DNA of 64,000 bases, from assembly GCA_018669475.1 (NCBI GenBank), contig JABHCC010000063.1:1-64000 (forward strand), read 5' to 3'. Made by a program: the position numbers and the translations under genes. Every line of letters begins with the position of its first letter. Position 1 is the stretch's first letter. Shown here one piece after another: positions 1-7,280 of the stretch. The notes below the pieces were generated by a model, which was not told the origin of the DNA, made no database searches, and worked only from the letters and a program-made list of their open reading frames with translations. The DNA is from Bacteroidota bacterium (GTDB taxonomy: Bacteria > Bacteroidota > Bacteroidia > Bacteroidales > UBA12481).

Positions 1-2132
1 AGGCGATGATACCAGGGGAGGCGGCCAAGATTTAATTCTCCGTACCAGGCGTTAATTGATCCATTGTTGCTTACATCCATTAGAAATGAAGCTTGCAGTA
101 TGGTAAAATCTTCATAAAAGCCATTTGTTTGAGTGAAAGGAAAACCTGACCCAAGGTTCCAGCGTGCTTTGATTTTCCATGAATTGTCTTTGCCGAATTG
201 ATATCCGCTGAGAATATTGAGATTGTGTCTTCGGTCATAATGAGGTACATATGACATTTTTTCATCCTCCCGAAAGGCATATGCCAGGGAATAGCCCATC
301 CAGAGGGAGAAATCATCTTTAGCATAATCCATAAGGATATCAAAGCCTAAAGAGTAGCCTTTTTCAAGAAGGAAAGGTGACTTAAGATATTCTGGAATGC
401 TAGCTGTTAAATATGACTGGCGAAAAATTTTGTTACGGTTGTAACTTACAAGTTTAGAAAAGTCTTTAATGTAAGCCTCACAAGTAAATTTGATATCATT
501 TTGAGTTAACAGGCTAAGACCCAGGACTCCGTGCCAGGCTTGCTGAATTTTATTACGGTAGGGTATACCTTTGAAATAATCTTGTACTAACTCAGGCCCC
601 ATATAGTATCCCTGAAATAATGCTGTAATATCACGGTCGGAACTTGCCGACAACAGGTTTTGGGAGTACCAGCCTGTTGCCAGATTAAAGCTGATTACCG
701 AACTAAGATTATATTTTATTTTTAAACGGGGTTCAGGAGAGAAGAAAGTTTGATCAGCATAATAAATAAGGCGCAATCCGGGTTCCAACAGCCATTTACC
801 CAGCTTTGTTTTGTTTGCAATGTAGCTCAGTAATTCGGTTGTGAAATACTCATGCTCCAATGTAATGCCTTCAACACCTTGAAAACTATGAATGGTGTTA
901 TATGTATTAAGACTCAGTCCGATATCCCATTCAGCTCTTTCGCCTCTTCTGAATACCCGCATATTATTTTCTAAACTATTATACCTAGTAGTACGTGGAC
1001 GCTCCCCGTCTTCGATAAATTCACCATTGTAGTCAGAGATATTGCTTGAAGCTTCATAAAGCCATTGACTCGAATTTGGAGATGTAAGGAATCGTACCCC
1101 ACCGGCATTATTTACCCAGGTTGACTGCATTGATTCTCCGAACCATGCTCTGTCATCTAAATGTATTCCCTGAATGTCGAGTTGGTCACCATAGATACCC
1201 ATAAAAGATACTTTAGCATAAATATCATTATATCGAAAGGGAATGCCTTTTTCATCAAGGTAAGGGTATATCCTATTTGCAATTTTATCAATAAAGGAGC
1301 CTTTATTAGAGAATAATACCGAGACTGATCTTGGGCTTTCACTTGTCATTTTAACAATGGGTACGTCCAGGGTAAGGCCATAAGCAAAATTTGAGAGATT
1401 AAATGATCCGGCTGTTTGTCGTCTGTTTCCCGGACGTGTTTTGAGATCGATGACAGAGGATAGTCTTCCTCCGTATTCCGCTCCGAAGCCAGCGGTATAA
1501 ACATTTGCCCGGGCTATTGTTTCAGTATCGAAAACAGATACAAATCCTATAGAATGGAATGGGTTGATTATTGTAAGACCATCCAGTTTAACTAAATTAT
1601 GTACGGGTGCTCCTCCGCGAACGTAAAATTGTCCACCCTGGTCACCTGTGAAAATGATTCCCGGAATAACCTGTAAATAATCGGCCAGGTCAGGTTTCCC
1701 GCTAATACTGGGAATACGCTCAATGGTTGATGAAGTAAGACGGTGTGCCGAGACAGTATTGGAGCTCTCCCAGTGTTGTCTTACTGCTGAAATAGTGGCT
1801 TCTCCAAGTTCAATGATTTCTGGCTTTAACTGGATGAGCATTTGGTATGTTTGATCATTGCTTATTGTAGCCGGAATTTCACGATTTTCAAAGCCAATTG
1901 AGCTGACACGGATAATAACTTCTCCGGCATGTAATCGTGTAAGAAGAAAATATCCATTCTCGTCACAGGCAATACCTTTGCCGGTTTCTTTAATCAATAC
2001 AGTTGCTGCCGGAACTGCTTGTCCGTTGCTTGCGTCAACAACAAATCCCTTGAGTTGACCGGTTTGAGCTCTTATGGTCTGACCGATAATAAGAAGGAAT
2101 AATACTGCAATTATTTTATTATAGCTTGACAT
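1..2132 (-). CDS. TonB-dependent outer-membrane receptor (3' end outside window)
   Basis: I translated this frame by hand from ATG 2132; it stays open to the window edge, so the C-terminal end is missing. It begins with a signal peptide ending near IRAQ, followed by a carboxypeptidase-regulatory-like beta-sandwich (about residues 25-105, GFVVDASNG...VSSIGFENREI). A TonB plug follows (motifs DLADYLQVIPGI, YVRGGAPVHNLVKLDG, GFGAEYGGRLSSVIDL), and then the start of a beta-barrel. The family imports ligands across the outer membrane using TonB-ExbBD energy. The start lies 5 bp after the stop of the upstream lipoprotein gene, so the two are almost certainly co-transcribed. It lacks the usual SusC neighbourhood, and no SusD is present. 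The ligand cannot be told from the sequence. Confidence 0.9.
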   Translation of the reverse strand, partial: MSSYNKIIAVLFLLIIGQTIRAQTGQLKGFVVDASNGQAVPAATVLIKETGKGIACDENGYFLLTRLHAGEVIIRVSSIGFENREIPATISNDQTYQMLIQLKPEIIELGEATISAVRQHWESSNTVSAHRLTSSTIERIPSISGKPDLADYLQVIPGIIFTGDQGGQFYVRGGAPVHNLVKLDGLTIINPFHSIGFVSVFDTETIARANVYTAGFGAEYGGRLSSVIDLKTRPGNRRQTAGSFNLSNFAYGLTLDVPIVKMTSESPRSVSVLFSNKGSFIDKIANRIYPYLDEKGIPFRYNDIYAKVSFMGIYGDQLDIQGIHLDDRAWFGESMQSTWVNNAGGVRFLTSPNSSQWLYEASSNISDYNGEFIEDGERPRTTRYNSLENNMRVFRRGERAEWDIGLSLNTYNTIHSFQGVEGITLEHEYFTTELLSYIANKTKLGKWLLEPGLRLIYYADQTFFSPEPRLKIKYNLSSVISFNLATGWYSQNLLSASSDRDITALFQGYYMGPELVQDYFKGIPYRNKIQQAWHGVLGLSLLTQNDIKFTCEAYIKDFSKLVSYNRNKIFRQSYLTASIPEYLKSPFLLEKGYSLGFDILMDYAKDDFSLWMGYSLAYAFREDEKMSYVPHYDRRHNLNILSGYQFGKDNSWKIKARWNLGSGFPFTQTNGFYEDFTILQASFLMDVSNNGSINAWYGELNLGRLPWYHR

Positions 2133-2137
2133 CCTGT

Positions 2138-3169
2138 TTAGTTAATAGGTTGAATATTAGCTGTATCAGGATCAATATATTCCCCATCATGTCGCCATTT
2201 GATAAATTTCAGATGGCTGGTAGCTGGAGATGAGTTGAGAGTCTCGGTGAAGTACCAAAGCGGTGCAATGTCATTGATTTCTCCGTAGCAGCAGCTGTAA
2301 AATAAACCATATCCACCATTGATGTTACTAAAATAGAGTTTACGATTATCAGTATGACGCTGACCAAAATGCAGATATTCAGCCAGGGCACCTGAGCCTT
2401 TCCATGCTTTAAAATGGAAGCGATAGAACTTTCGATATTTTACTTCAGGATTATCCGGAATGACAGCATTAAAAATGTTAAATAGATAACTTAATTCAAA
2501 TACTTTATTGTAGGTGCCGGAAAATGGAAAATAGGGATTACCTGCAAAAACAGCTTTTTGGTAAATAGTGTCTCCGTTCTTAAGAACATCGAGATATTTG
2601 ATTTCGGTCAGGAGTTTACATACGGCTCCCATTGACGTGATTGAAACATGGAACGGTTCATCTTTATTTGTGAATCTGTATTCCTGCACGGTCCAATGAT
2701 ACCAGTTTCTCGGATGCGTAAAAACCGGAGGTTTCATGTAGGGAGCCCTGGCCGTACATTTGTATCCAGATATTAAACCTTCCACTAATAATGATATTTC
2801 GTAACCCGGCTGGATTTGGAATTCAAGCTCGTGAATAATGTTTTGCTCACTACTGAACGCACCTTCTTCTTTTGGGTAAACTAGTGGATCGAAATACAAT
2901 GTGTCAGACAATTGATTATTTCTAATTATCAGAGACACACGAATGGGCTCAAGCGGAAGTATTAACTCTGGATTTTGAGCTGATACCCGAACATCTCCCT
3001 CTTCTTGAATAGCCTGTCTCACCCTAACCTGATGTTTACCACTGTTCAGGTCAAGGCAGGCAAAAACAAACATTGTTGGATCTGCATCAGGATTCATCAA
3101 TTGTGGTTCAGTCTCACAAGCAGATAAAAGCAGAGCCACTACAAAAAGGCAAATTGAAAAGCGATTCAT
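2138..3169 (-). CDS. DUF4249-like outer-membrane lipoprotein, TonB receptor partner
   Basis: The protein has a lipoprotein signal with the lipobox LLSAC right after a short hydrophobic stretch. I place the start at ATG 3169 (MNRFSICLF) rather than ten codons upstream at 3199, because this gives a compact signal peptide. The mature part (about 325 residues) is beta-rich, and its C-terminal region contains GLFYSCCYGEIN, similar in style to the end of DUF4249 proteins. DUF4249 proteins are typical partners encoded next to small-plug TonB receptors in Bacteroidota, and the 5 bp spacing to the receptor supports that. The family assignment rests on context plus general resemblance. The function is probably surface or periplasmic assistance to the receptor. 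Confidence 0.65.
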   Translation of the reverse strand: MNRFSICLFVVALLLSACETEPQLMNPDADPTMFVFACLDLNSGKHQVRVRQAIQEEGDVRVSAQNPELILPLEPIRVSLIIRNNQLSDTLYFDPLVYPKEEGAFSSEQNIIHELEFQIQPGYEISLLVEGLISGYKCTARAPYMKPPVFTHPRNWYHWTVQEYRFTNKDEPFHVSITSMGAVCKLLTEIKYLDVLKNGDTIYQKAVFAGNPYFPFSGTYNKVFELSYLFNIFNAVIPDNPEVKYRKFYRFHFKAWKGSGALAEYLHFGQRHTDNRKLYFSNINGGYGLFYSCCYGEINDIAPLWYFTETLNSSPATSHLKFIKWRHDGEYIDPDTANIQPIN

Positions 3170-3258
3170 TACAAGATTGTGGTTCGTGAGGGGGGACAAA
3201 CAAATATAACAAAAAGCAAAGACAATACTAAATCAGTCCCAAGCCATATTCAAATCCC

Positions 3259-3472
3259 CGGGGTAACGGGGTAACAGAGTAACGGGGTAACCGAGTAGCC
3301 GAATCACTGCAAAAAGGCATAGGGCTTATGGCGTAGGGCTTAAGTATAAATAAAAGGAATAACTGCCAAGTAGGCAGACCCGAGTAACCGAGTAACCGAG
3401 CTACAGAGTTCACCGAGTAACCGAGTAACGGGGTACGGGAGTAACCGAGGAACCCAATCACCGAATCACCAA
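3259..3472. repeat. Degenerate 9-bp tandem repeats (GTAACCGAG / GTAACGGGG)
   Basis: Two blocks (about 3259-3303 and 3379-3472) consist of imperfect copies of GTAACCGA(G) and GTAACGGGG. Between them sits a direct repeat of another unit, GGCRTAGGGCTTA, twice at about 3317-3342, and a short inverted repeat CTGCC-aagta-GGCAG at 3363-3377. The right-hand block runs into the last codons of the GH172 gene, which encode ELVIR. The 9-bp units translate into a repetitive spurious ORF on the minus strand. They look like intergenic filler repeats rather than a coding or CRISPR structure. Confidence 0.75.
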
Positions 3473-4627
3473 CTCATCACGCCCTGGTAACTCAGGAAAA
3501 GCACTATGTGGCTCAAGCTGATACCAGTAGGCTACTGAGGCTAAGTCATCTTTAAGCGGAAGATAGCGTCCGCCACTTTGCCAGCCCAGACTTTGGATAG
3601 TAACTTTCAGATCAGACTCGAAACGGATAGGATCGGTGATGTGCCAGCGATACTGTCCGAACCAGCGCATTCCAGTTTGATCATCCGGATTCTCGATTCT
3701 GTGAAAACCAGTGTATGGAGAACTGAAATTTGTATATGACTCTGTGCTGTCTTCTCTATTAATAAGCATCTCGTATCCATATGATCCGCAGAAATAGTCT
3801 TCTTCACCTGTTCCGCAGATGGTTGGGAAGTCGGTGTCTCCATCCATAAAGAATTTGATTTCTCCTTCACCCCACCATCCCCAGCTGCGGGCTCCATGGG
3901 CCAGGTAGGTGCCAACGTAATGTCCCTTACCTTTTATGTTTTCTACAATGGTGTAATCTTCTTTATCCGGGAGGGGATTAACGCGGTTAAATACGGCATG
4001 GAAATATGCAGCATCTTTTGGCACATCAGCCAGAGCATAAGTGATCTGATAATACAGAACGATTTCCTTGTCGGCGAGGTTTTCCATTGTGACATGGGCT
4101 CCCTCTCTAAATGGCATTATCCAGTATGAGTTTAGACCCGATCTTGAATTGACACAAATTGCTTGTGAATTGATTTCCGGTTCGTGGCCGTTTCCCCATC
4201 CGGCAGCAAAGAAATCCCCAACAGGAGATTCAACTGATGGGTTTTCTTCATCATCCCAGTAAATTCTGAAAATTGACTGTCGATAATCTCCCGTTATTGT
4301 CATCCAGATGTGTTGAATTGCACCTGAGCCTTCGATTTTTGCCATTGTGAAGGTTTCGCCGGCAGGAATTTTCACATACGGATTAACTTTCCATCCTTGT
4401 CCGAGATCACGGGCAGCATTGGCAGCACTGCCTTCTTCAAGAGTGGCCATCCCTCCTTTGCCTTTTTCGCCACTAAAGTTCTCAGGACTAATGGAACGTG
4501 TCTGAGCATCAGAAAGCATATAAAGATTAGAAAGATCATTCGAGATGCCATCATGTTTTTGAACATTCTGGCAAGAGGCAGCAATTACAACAAGCAATAC
4601 TACCAGGAGTTTAAAGGTATGGTTCAT
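3458..4627 (-). CDS. GH172 family (DUF2961) lipoprotein
   Basis: A lipoprotein of 389 residues with the lipobox VIAASC. The mature protein matches the DUF2961 pattern: an early SxENxSGEKGKGG segment, GSGAIQHIWMTI near residue 105, the AAGWGNGHE segment, GEIKFFMDGD and the TGEEDYFCGSYGYE motif at about residues 270-285. The acidic residues of that last segment are conserved in the family. DUF2961 is now glycoside hydrolase family 172, which includes enzymes acting on fructose dianhydride and arabinofuranoside linkages, so a glycan-processing role in the periplasm or at the surface is likely. The substrate cannot be predicted. The stop codon falls inside the 9-bp repeat tract. It stands alone, with repeat-filled spacers on both sides. 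Confidence 0.88.
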   Translation of the reverse strand: MNHTFKLLVVLLVVIAASCQNVQKHDGISNDLSNLYMLSDAQTRSISPENFSGEKGKGGMATLEEGSAANAARDLGQGWKVNPYVKIPAGETFTMAKIEGSGAIQHIWMTITGDYRQSIFRIYWDDEENPSVESPVGDFFAAGWGNGHEPEINSQAICVNSRSGLNSYWIMPFREGAHVTMENLADKEIVLYYQITYALADVPKDAAYFHAVFNRVNPLPDKEDYTIVENIKGKGHYVGTYLAHGARSWGWWGEGEIKFFMDGDTDFPTICGTGEEDYFCGSYGYEMLINREDSTESYTNFSSPYTGFHRIENPDDQTGMRWFGQYRWHITDPIRFESDLKVTIQSLGWQSGGRYLPLKDDLASVAYWYQLEPHSAFPELPGRDELVIR

Positions 4628-4681
4628 AAGGCTATATTTATTAGGTCATAGTCAGAATAAGTAATAAACCTCGCGCAACCT

Positions 4682-4760
4682 GGCGTCACCCCGGCGTCAC
4701 GTTTGGTGTCACGTTTGGCGTCACGTTTGGTGTCACCTTGGCGTCACCCCGGCGTCACCT
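4682..4760. repeat. About seven tandem copies of GGYGTCACNNNN
   Basis: This tract holds about seven units of 11-13 bp with a constant core GGCGTCAC or GGTGTCAC and variable four-base linkers (CCCC, GTTT, CTT or CCTC). It fills most of the 136 bp between the stop of the 4764-5291 gene and the start of the GH172 gene. The units alternate C and T at one position. The core and linker pattern suggests slippage-driven growth. There are no spacers of CRISPR length. Confidence 0.85.
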
Positions 4761-4763
4761 CTT

Positions 4764-5291
4764 CTATGGTTTCTTCCGCTTTCGGTACAGGCCGTCGAAA
4801 AGTGGGGTGAAGGTTATTCCTCCGTCTTGTGATTGTTCCCAAAGCTGACGAACAGTACCGTCAGAATTGTTTGTCCAGGTAATACGATTGATGACACCTT
4901 TGCCATCTTCATCGATTTTCTCTTTGCTTGATAAAATCATCTGGTTTCCCACACGTCCACCGGTCAACAGCAAAGTTGTACCTTGATTGTCCACCCAAAC
5001 TTGTTTCCATTTTTTTTCAAGTTTGTCATAGAAGTTATATGATGTACCTGTATAGGCACTGCCATATGATTTCCAGTTTTCACGGATCACACAGTTATTC
5101 TCGATTTTAACAATCTTGTTAAAACCAGCCATTTTACCTTTTTGCTTTACAATCCAATCACCAATCCAAAAGTCGAATTGCTGGTAAGACTCATCACAGC
5201 AGGAGCAGGGGGAGCTTGCTTGCTGGGCAATTGAATTAGTATTCAGGAAAGAAAGGGTAATTAATACATACAAAATAGTTTTCATACCCAT
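4764..5291 (-). CDS. Small secreted protein, DUF1579-like lipocalin-type fold (tentative)
   Basis: A protein of 175 residues with a signal peptide (MGMKTILYVLITLSF...SIAQ). A short cysteine cluster CSCC follows, then FDFWIGDWIVKQKG, and strand-rich sequence ending in a repeated GG and trailing lysines. The FWxGxW opening followed by about 130 residues of predicted strands (NFYDKLEKKWKQVWVD, GTVRQLWEQSQDGG) resembles small lipocalin-like DUF1579 proteins of unknown function. Upstream there is a plausible Bacteroidota-type promoter on the minus strand (TTG near 5338-5342 and a TTAATTTG element about 18 bp further on). No ligand or enzymatic motif is evident. Confidence 0.6.
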   Translation of the reverse strand: MGMKTILYVLITLSFLNTNSIAQQASSPCSCCDESYQQFDFWIGDWIVKQKGKMAGFNKIVKIENNCVIRENWKSYGSAYTGTSYNFYDKLEKKWKQVWVDNQGTTLLLTGGRVGNQMILSSKEKIDEDGKGVINRITWTNNSDGTVRQLWEQSQDGGITFTPLFDGLYRKRKKP

Positions 5292-5414
5292 CTTTATCTT
5301 ACTTTACAGTTGCAAATTAATAAATTGAGAGTGAATTTCAATGTATTGTCACAAGAAAATATGCAGCGGTTGTTTATTGAAATTCAGCTACATTTGGACT
5401 TTTAACAGGTTTTT

Positions 5415-5516
5415 ATGAACCGAGCATGACTAAAACAAAACCATTTTGACACACTACGATGATTATTTTGTGTTGTGCGAGCTCCATCCGACAAATAAAA
5501 TGAATATAAACGGATG
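5415..5516 (+). repeat. Leader element copy A (micro-ORF chain, ends on start codon)
   Basis: This 102-bp copy starts with ATGAACCGAGCATGAC and ends with AAACGGATGAAA, whose ATG is the start of the gene at 5514. It encodes a four-codon micro-ORF MNRA-stop (5415-5429) whose TGA overlaps ATG 5426 of a second micro-ORF, MTKTKPF-stop. A third micro-ORF opens with MIILCC. The core TGTGCGAGCTCCATCCGAC is the same as in copies B and D. CATCCG (5485-5490) can pair with CGGATG (5511-5516), which contains the start codon. This is the most diverged of the three full-length copies. Confidence 0.85.
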
Positions 5517-7247
5517 AAAGAAGTTTGGCTAAAAGCGACGGTCGTTGGGAGTCTGTGGGCGGCAGTTGAGATTATCATTGGGAGTTTTCTGCACAATCTG
5601 AGAGTTCCATTCGCCGGAAGTATGTTGTCTTTTTCGTCTGTAATTCTTATGATAGCTTTCCTTCGGATGTGGCCTGTCAAGGGCCTGATACTGAGGGCGA
5701 GTGTTATTTGTGCCCTTATGAAATCAATTTCTCCAAGTGCGGTGATAATTGGACCCATGACCGGTATTATGCTTGAGGGAGTTTTAGTCGAGCTAAGTCT
5801 AATGAGCTTTGGAATGAATCGCATTGCAATGGTGATAGGTGGGATGCTGGCGGTTTTTAGTTCAATTCTGCATAAAGCTTTTAGTTTAATTCTTATTTAC
5901 GGATTTGATCTGGTAAAATTATTGGAAAGCCTGTATGAATATGCAGTTAAACAGATAGGCCTTGAATTTGTGTCCCCGCCTTTGGCATTGTTGATTATCA
6001 GTGTTATATATTTATCAGGAGGTGTGGTGGCCACATTAATAGCTTTCCGCCTTATGGCTAAACCGGCTGCTAGCAGCTCTGCCTCTGTGAGGCAATTTGA
6101 TTCAGGAGGAAAGGCATTATTTGAATACACTGATACCGGAGGGTATTCCATATCTTTGTTAGTTATAATATTACTTGCTGTAATTGGCTTATTACTGGCT
6201 ATGAATCTGTCACCTGTTTGGGTTTATGTACCAGGCAGCCTGGTTTTTCTGACCTGGGTGTTCGTAATGTATAAACGAGCTGTGAGACCTCTTACAAGAC
6301 CAAAATTTTGGATCCAGTTTGGAGTTATTACCTTACTTGCTGCTGTCGTGATTCAGGGGATTGAAACTGGTGATTGGTTCAGCAAGACAGGATTGTATGC
6401 AGGCCTGTTGATCAATTTGAGGGCTATGGTAATACTGACTAGTTTCGCAGCTATCGGAACGGAATTAAAAAATCCACTGATTAAAACGGTTTTATACAAA
6501 AAGGGATTTGCATCGCTTTATAATTCCCTTAATATGGCTTTTGCTACTCTACCCGGAATAATTTCTCATTTGCCGAAGCTTAAAAAATCCTGGCGAAGAA
6601 TCCCGACTCTGATAAGGGAATTTTTAAGTCTGGCGAATGATTTGTATCAATATTATGCTTCTATGGAAATGCGGATGCCTGTAGTATTTATTATCAGTGG
6701 AGGCAAAGAGACAGGAAAGACAAGTTTTTTGACGGAATTAACAGCTGAACTAAAGAAACGGAAAGTAAGGCTGGGTGGTTTCCTGGCAGCCGCCGTGCAT
6801 ATAGGGAATCAGCGTACAGGTTATGGCTTGTTGTCGGTAGAATCAGGGGCACGTATGGGCTTTTGTCAAACGTTACATCATCCTGATTGGACCCGTATTG
6901 GCAGGTATTATATTGATCCTGCCGGATTGGAGTTTGGACAAGGTCTCATCCGGGAGGCTTTGAAAGGGGAATGCAGTACGGTGATTATTGATGAAGTTGG
7001 TCCCTTGGAAATGCAGAATAAGGGTTGGGCAAATGAGCTGAAGTTACTTGCCGGACATTCCAGAATTGTTCAGATTTGGTCAGTCAGGGATCAACTGGTT
7101 CAGAAAGTTACACGTAAATGGCCTCTAAACAAATATGAAATACTCAGTGTGAATTCACTTAGTCCCCAACAATTAGCTGATGAGATTTTCACAGCTCAGT
7201 CTTTTTTACTTAATGGTGGTTCTGGGAAAGTAAATAAACGGGGATGA
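5514..7247 (+). CDS. Fusion: ECF S-like and EcfT-like membrane parts plus THEP1-like NTPase
   Basis: A protein of 577 residues with three parts. Residues 1-190 form about six hydrophobic helices resembling an ECF-transporter S component (motifs VGSLWAAVEIIIGSF and IIGPMTGIMLEGVLVELSL). Residues 210-380 add further helices, then an EcfT/CbiQ-like signature: NLRAMVILTSF, TELKNPLIKTVLYKKG and a helical arginine-rich run. Residues 390-560 are a THEP1/NTPase_1-type P-loop NTPase with Walker A GGKETGKT (396-403) and Walker B VIIDEVGPLE. The start at 5514 coincides with the end of leader element A. The NTPase part is the firm call; the transporter parts are inferred from motif style. It may couple nucleotide hydrolysis to uptake of a vitamin or metal, but no substrate can be named. 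Confidence 0.65.
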   Translation: MKEVWLKATVVGSLWAAVEIIIGSFLHNLRVPFAGSMLSFSSVILMIAFLRMWPVKGLILRASVICALMKSISPSAVIIGPMTGIMLEGVLVELSLMSFGMNRIAMVIGGMLAVFSSILHKAFSLILIYGFDLVKLLESLYEYAVKQIGLEFVSPPLALLIISVIYLSGGVVATLIAFRLMAKPAASSSASVRQFDSGGKALFEYTDTGGYSISLLVIILLAVIGLLLAMNLSPVWVYVPGSLVFLTWVFVMYKRAVRPLTRPKFWIQFGVITLLAAVVIQGIETGDWFSKTGLYAGLLINLRAMVILTSFAAIGTELKNPLIKTVLYKKGFASLYNSLNMAFATLPGIISHLPKLKKSWRRIPTLIREFLSLANDLYQYYASMEMRMPVVFIISGGKETGKTSFLTELTAELKKRKVRLGGFLAAAVHIGNQRTGYGLLSVESGARMGFCQTLHHPDWTRIGRYYIDPAGLEFGQGLIREALKGECSTVIIDEVGPLEMQNKGWANELKLLAGHSRIVQIWSVRDQLVQKVTRKWPLNKYEILSVNSLSPQQLADEIFTAQSFLLNGGSGKVNKRG

Positions 7248-7280
7248 ATCCCTACCTTTAGAAGCCAAATGCAATGAACT

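Noticed and set aside
1-3169. TonB receptor and lipoprotein as a SusC/SusD pair
   Set aside because: The lipoprotein is too short and lacks the SusD helical (TPR) pattern; the pair fits the DUF4249 type better.
3228-3461. A 77-residue minus-strand ORF rich in LGYS units
   Set aside because: It is a direct translation of the 9-bp tandem repeat; no start context, no homologue-like features, and the units vary in phase.
3259-4760. Tandem repeats as possible CRISPR arrays
   Set aside because: Units are only 8-13 bp, spacers of 25-45 bp are missing and no cas genes are present.
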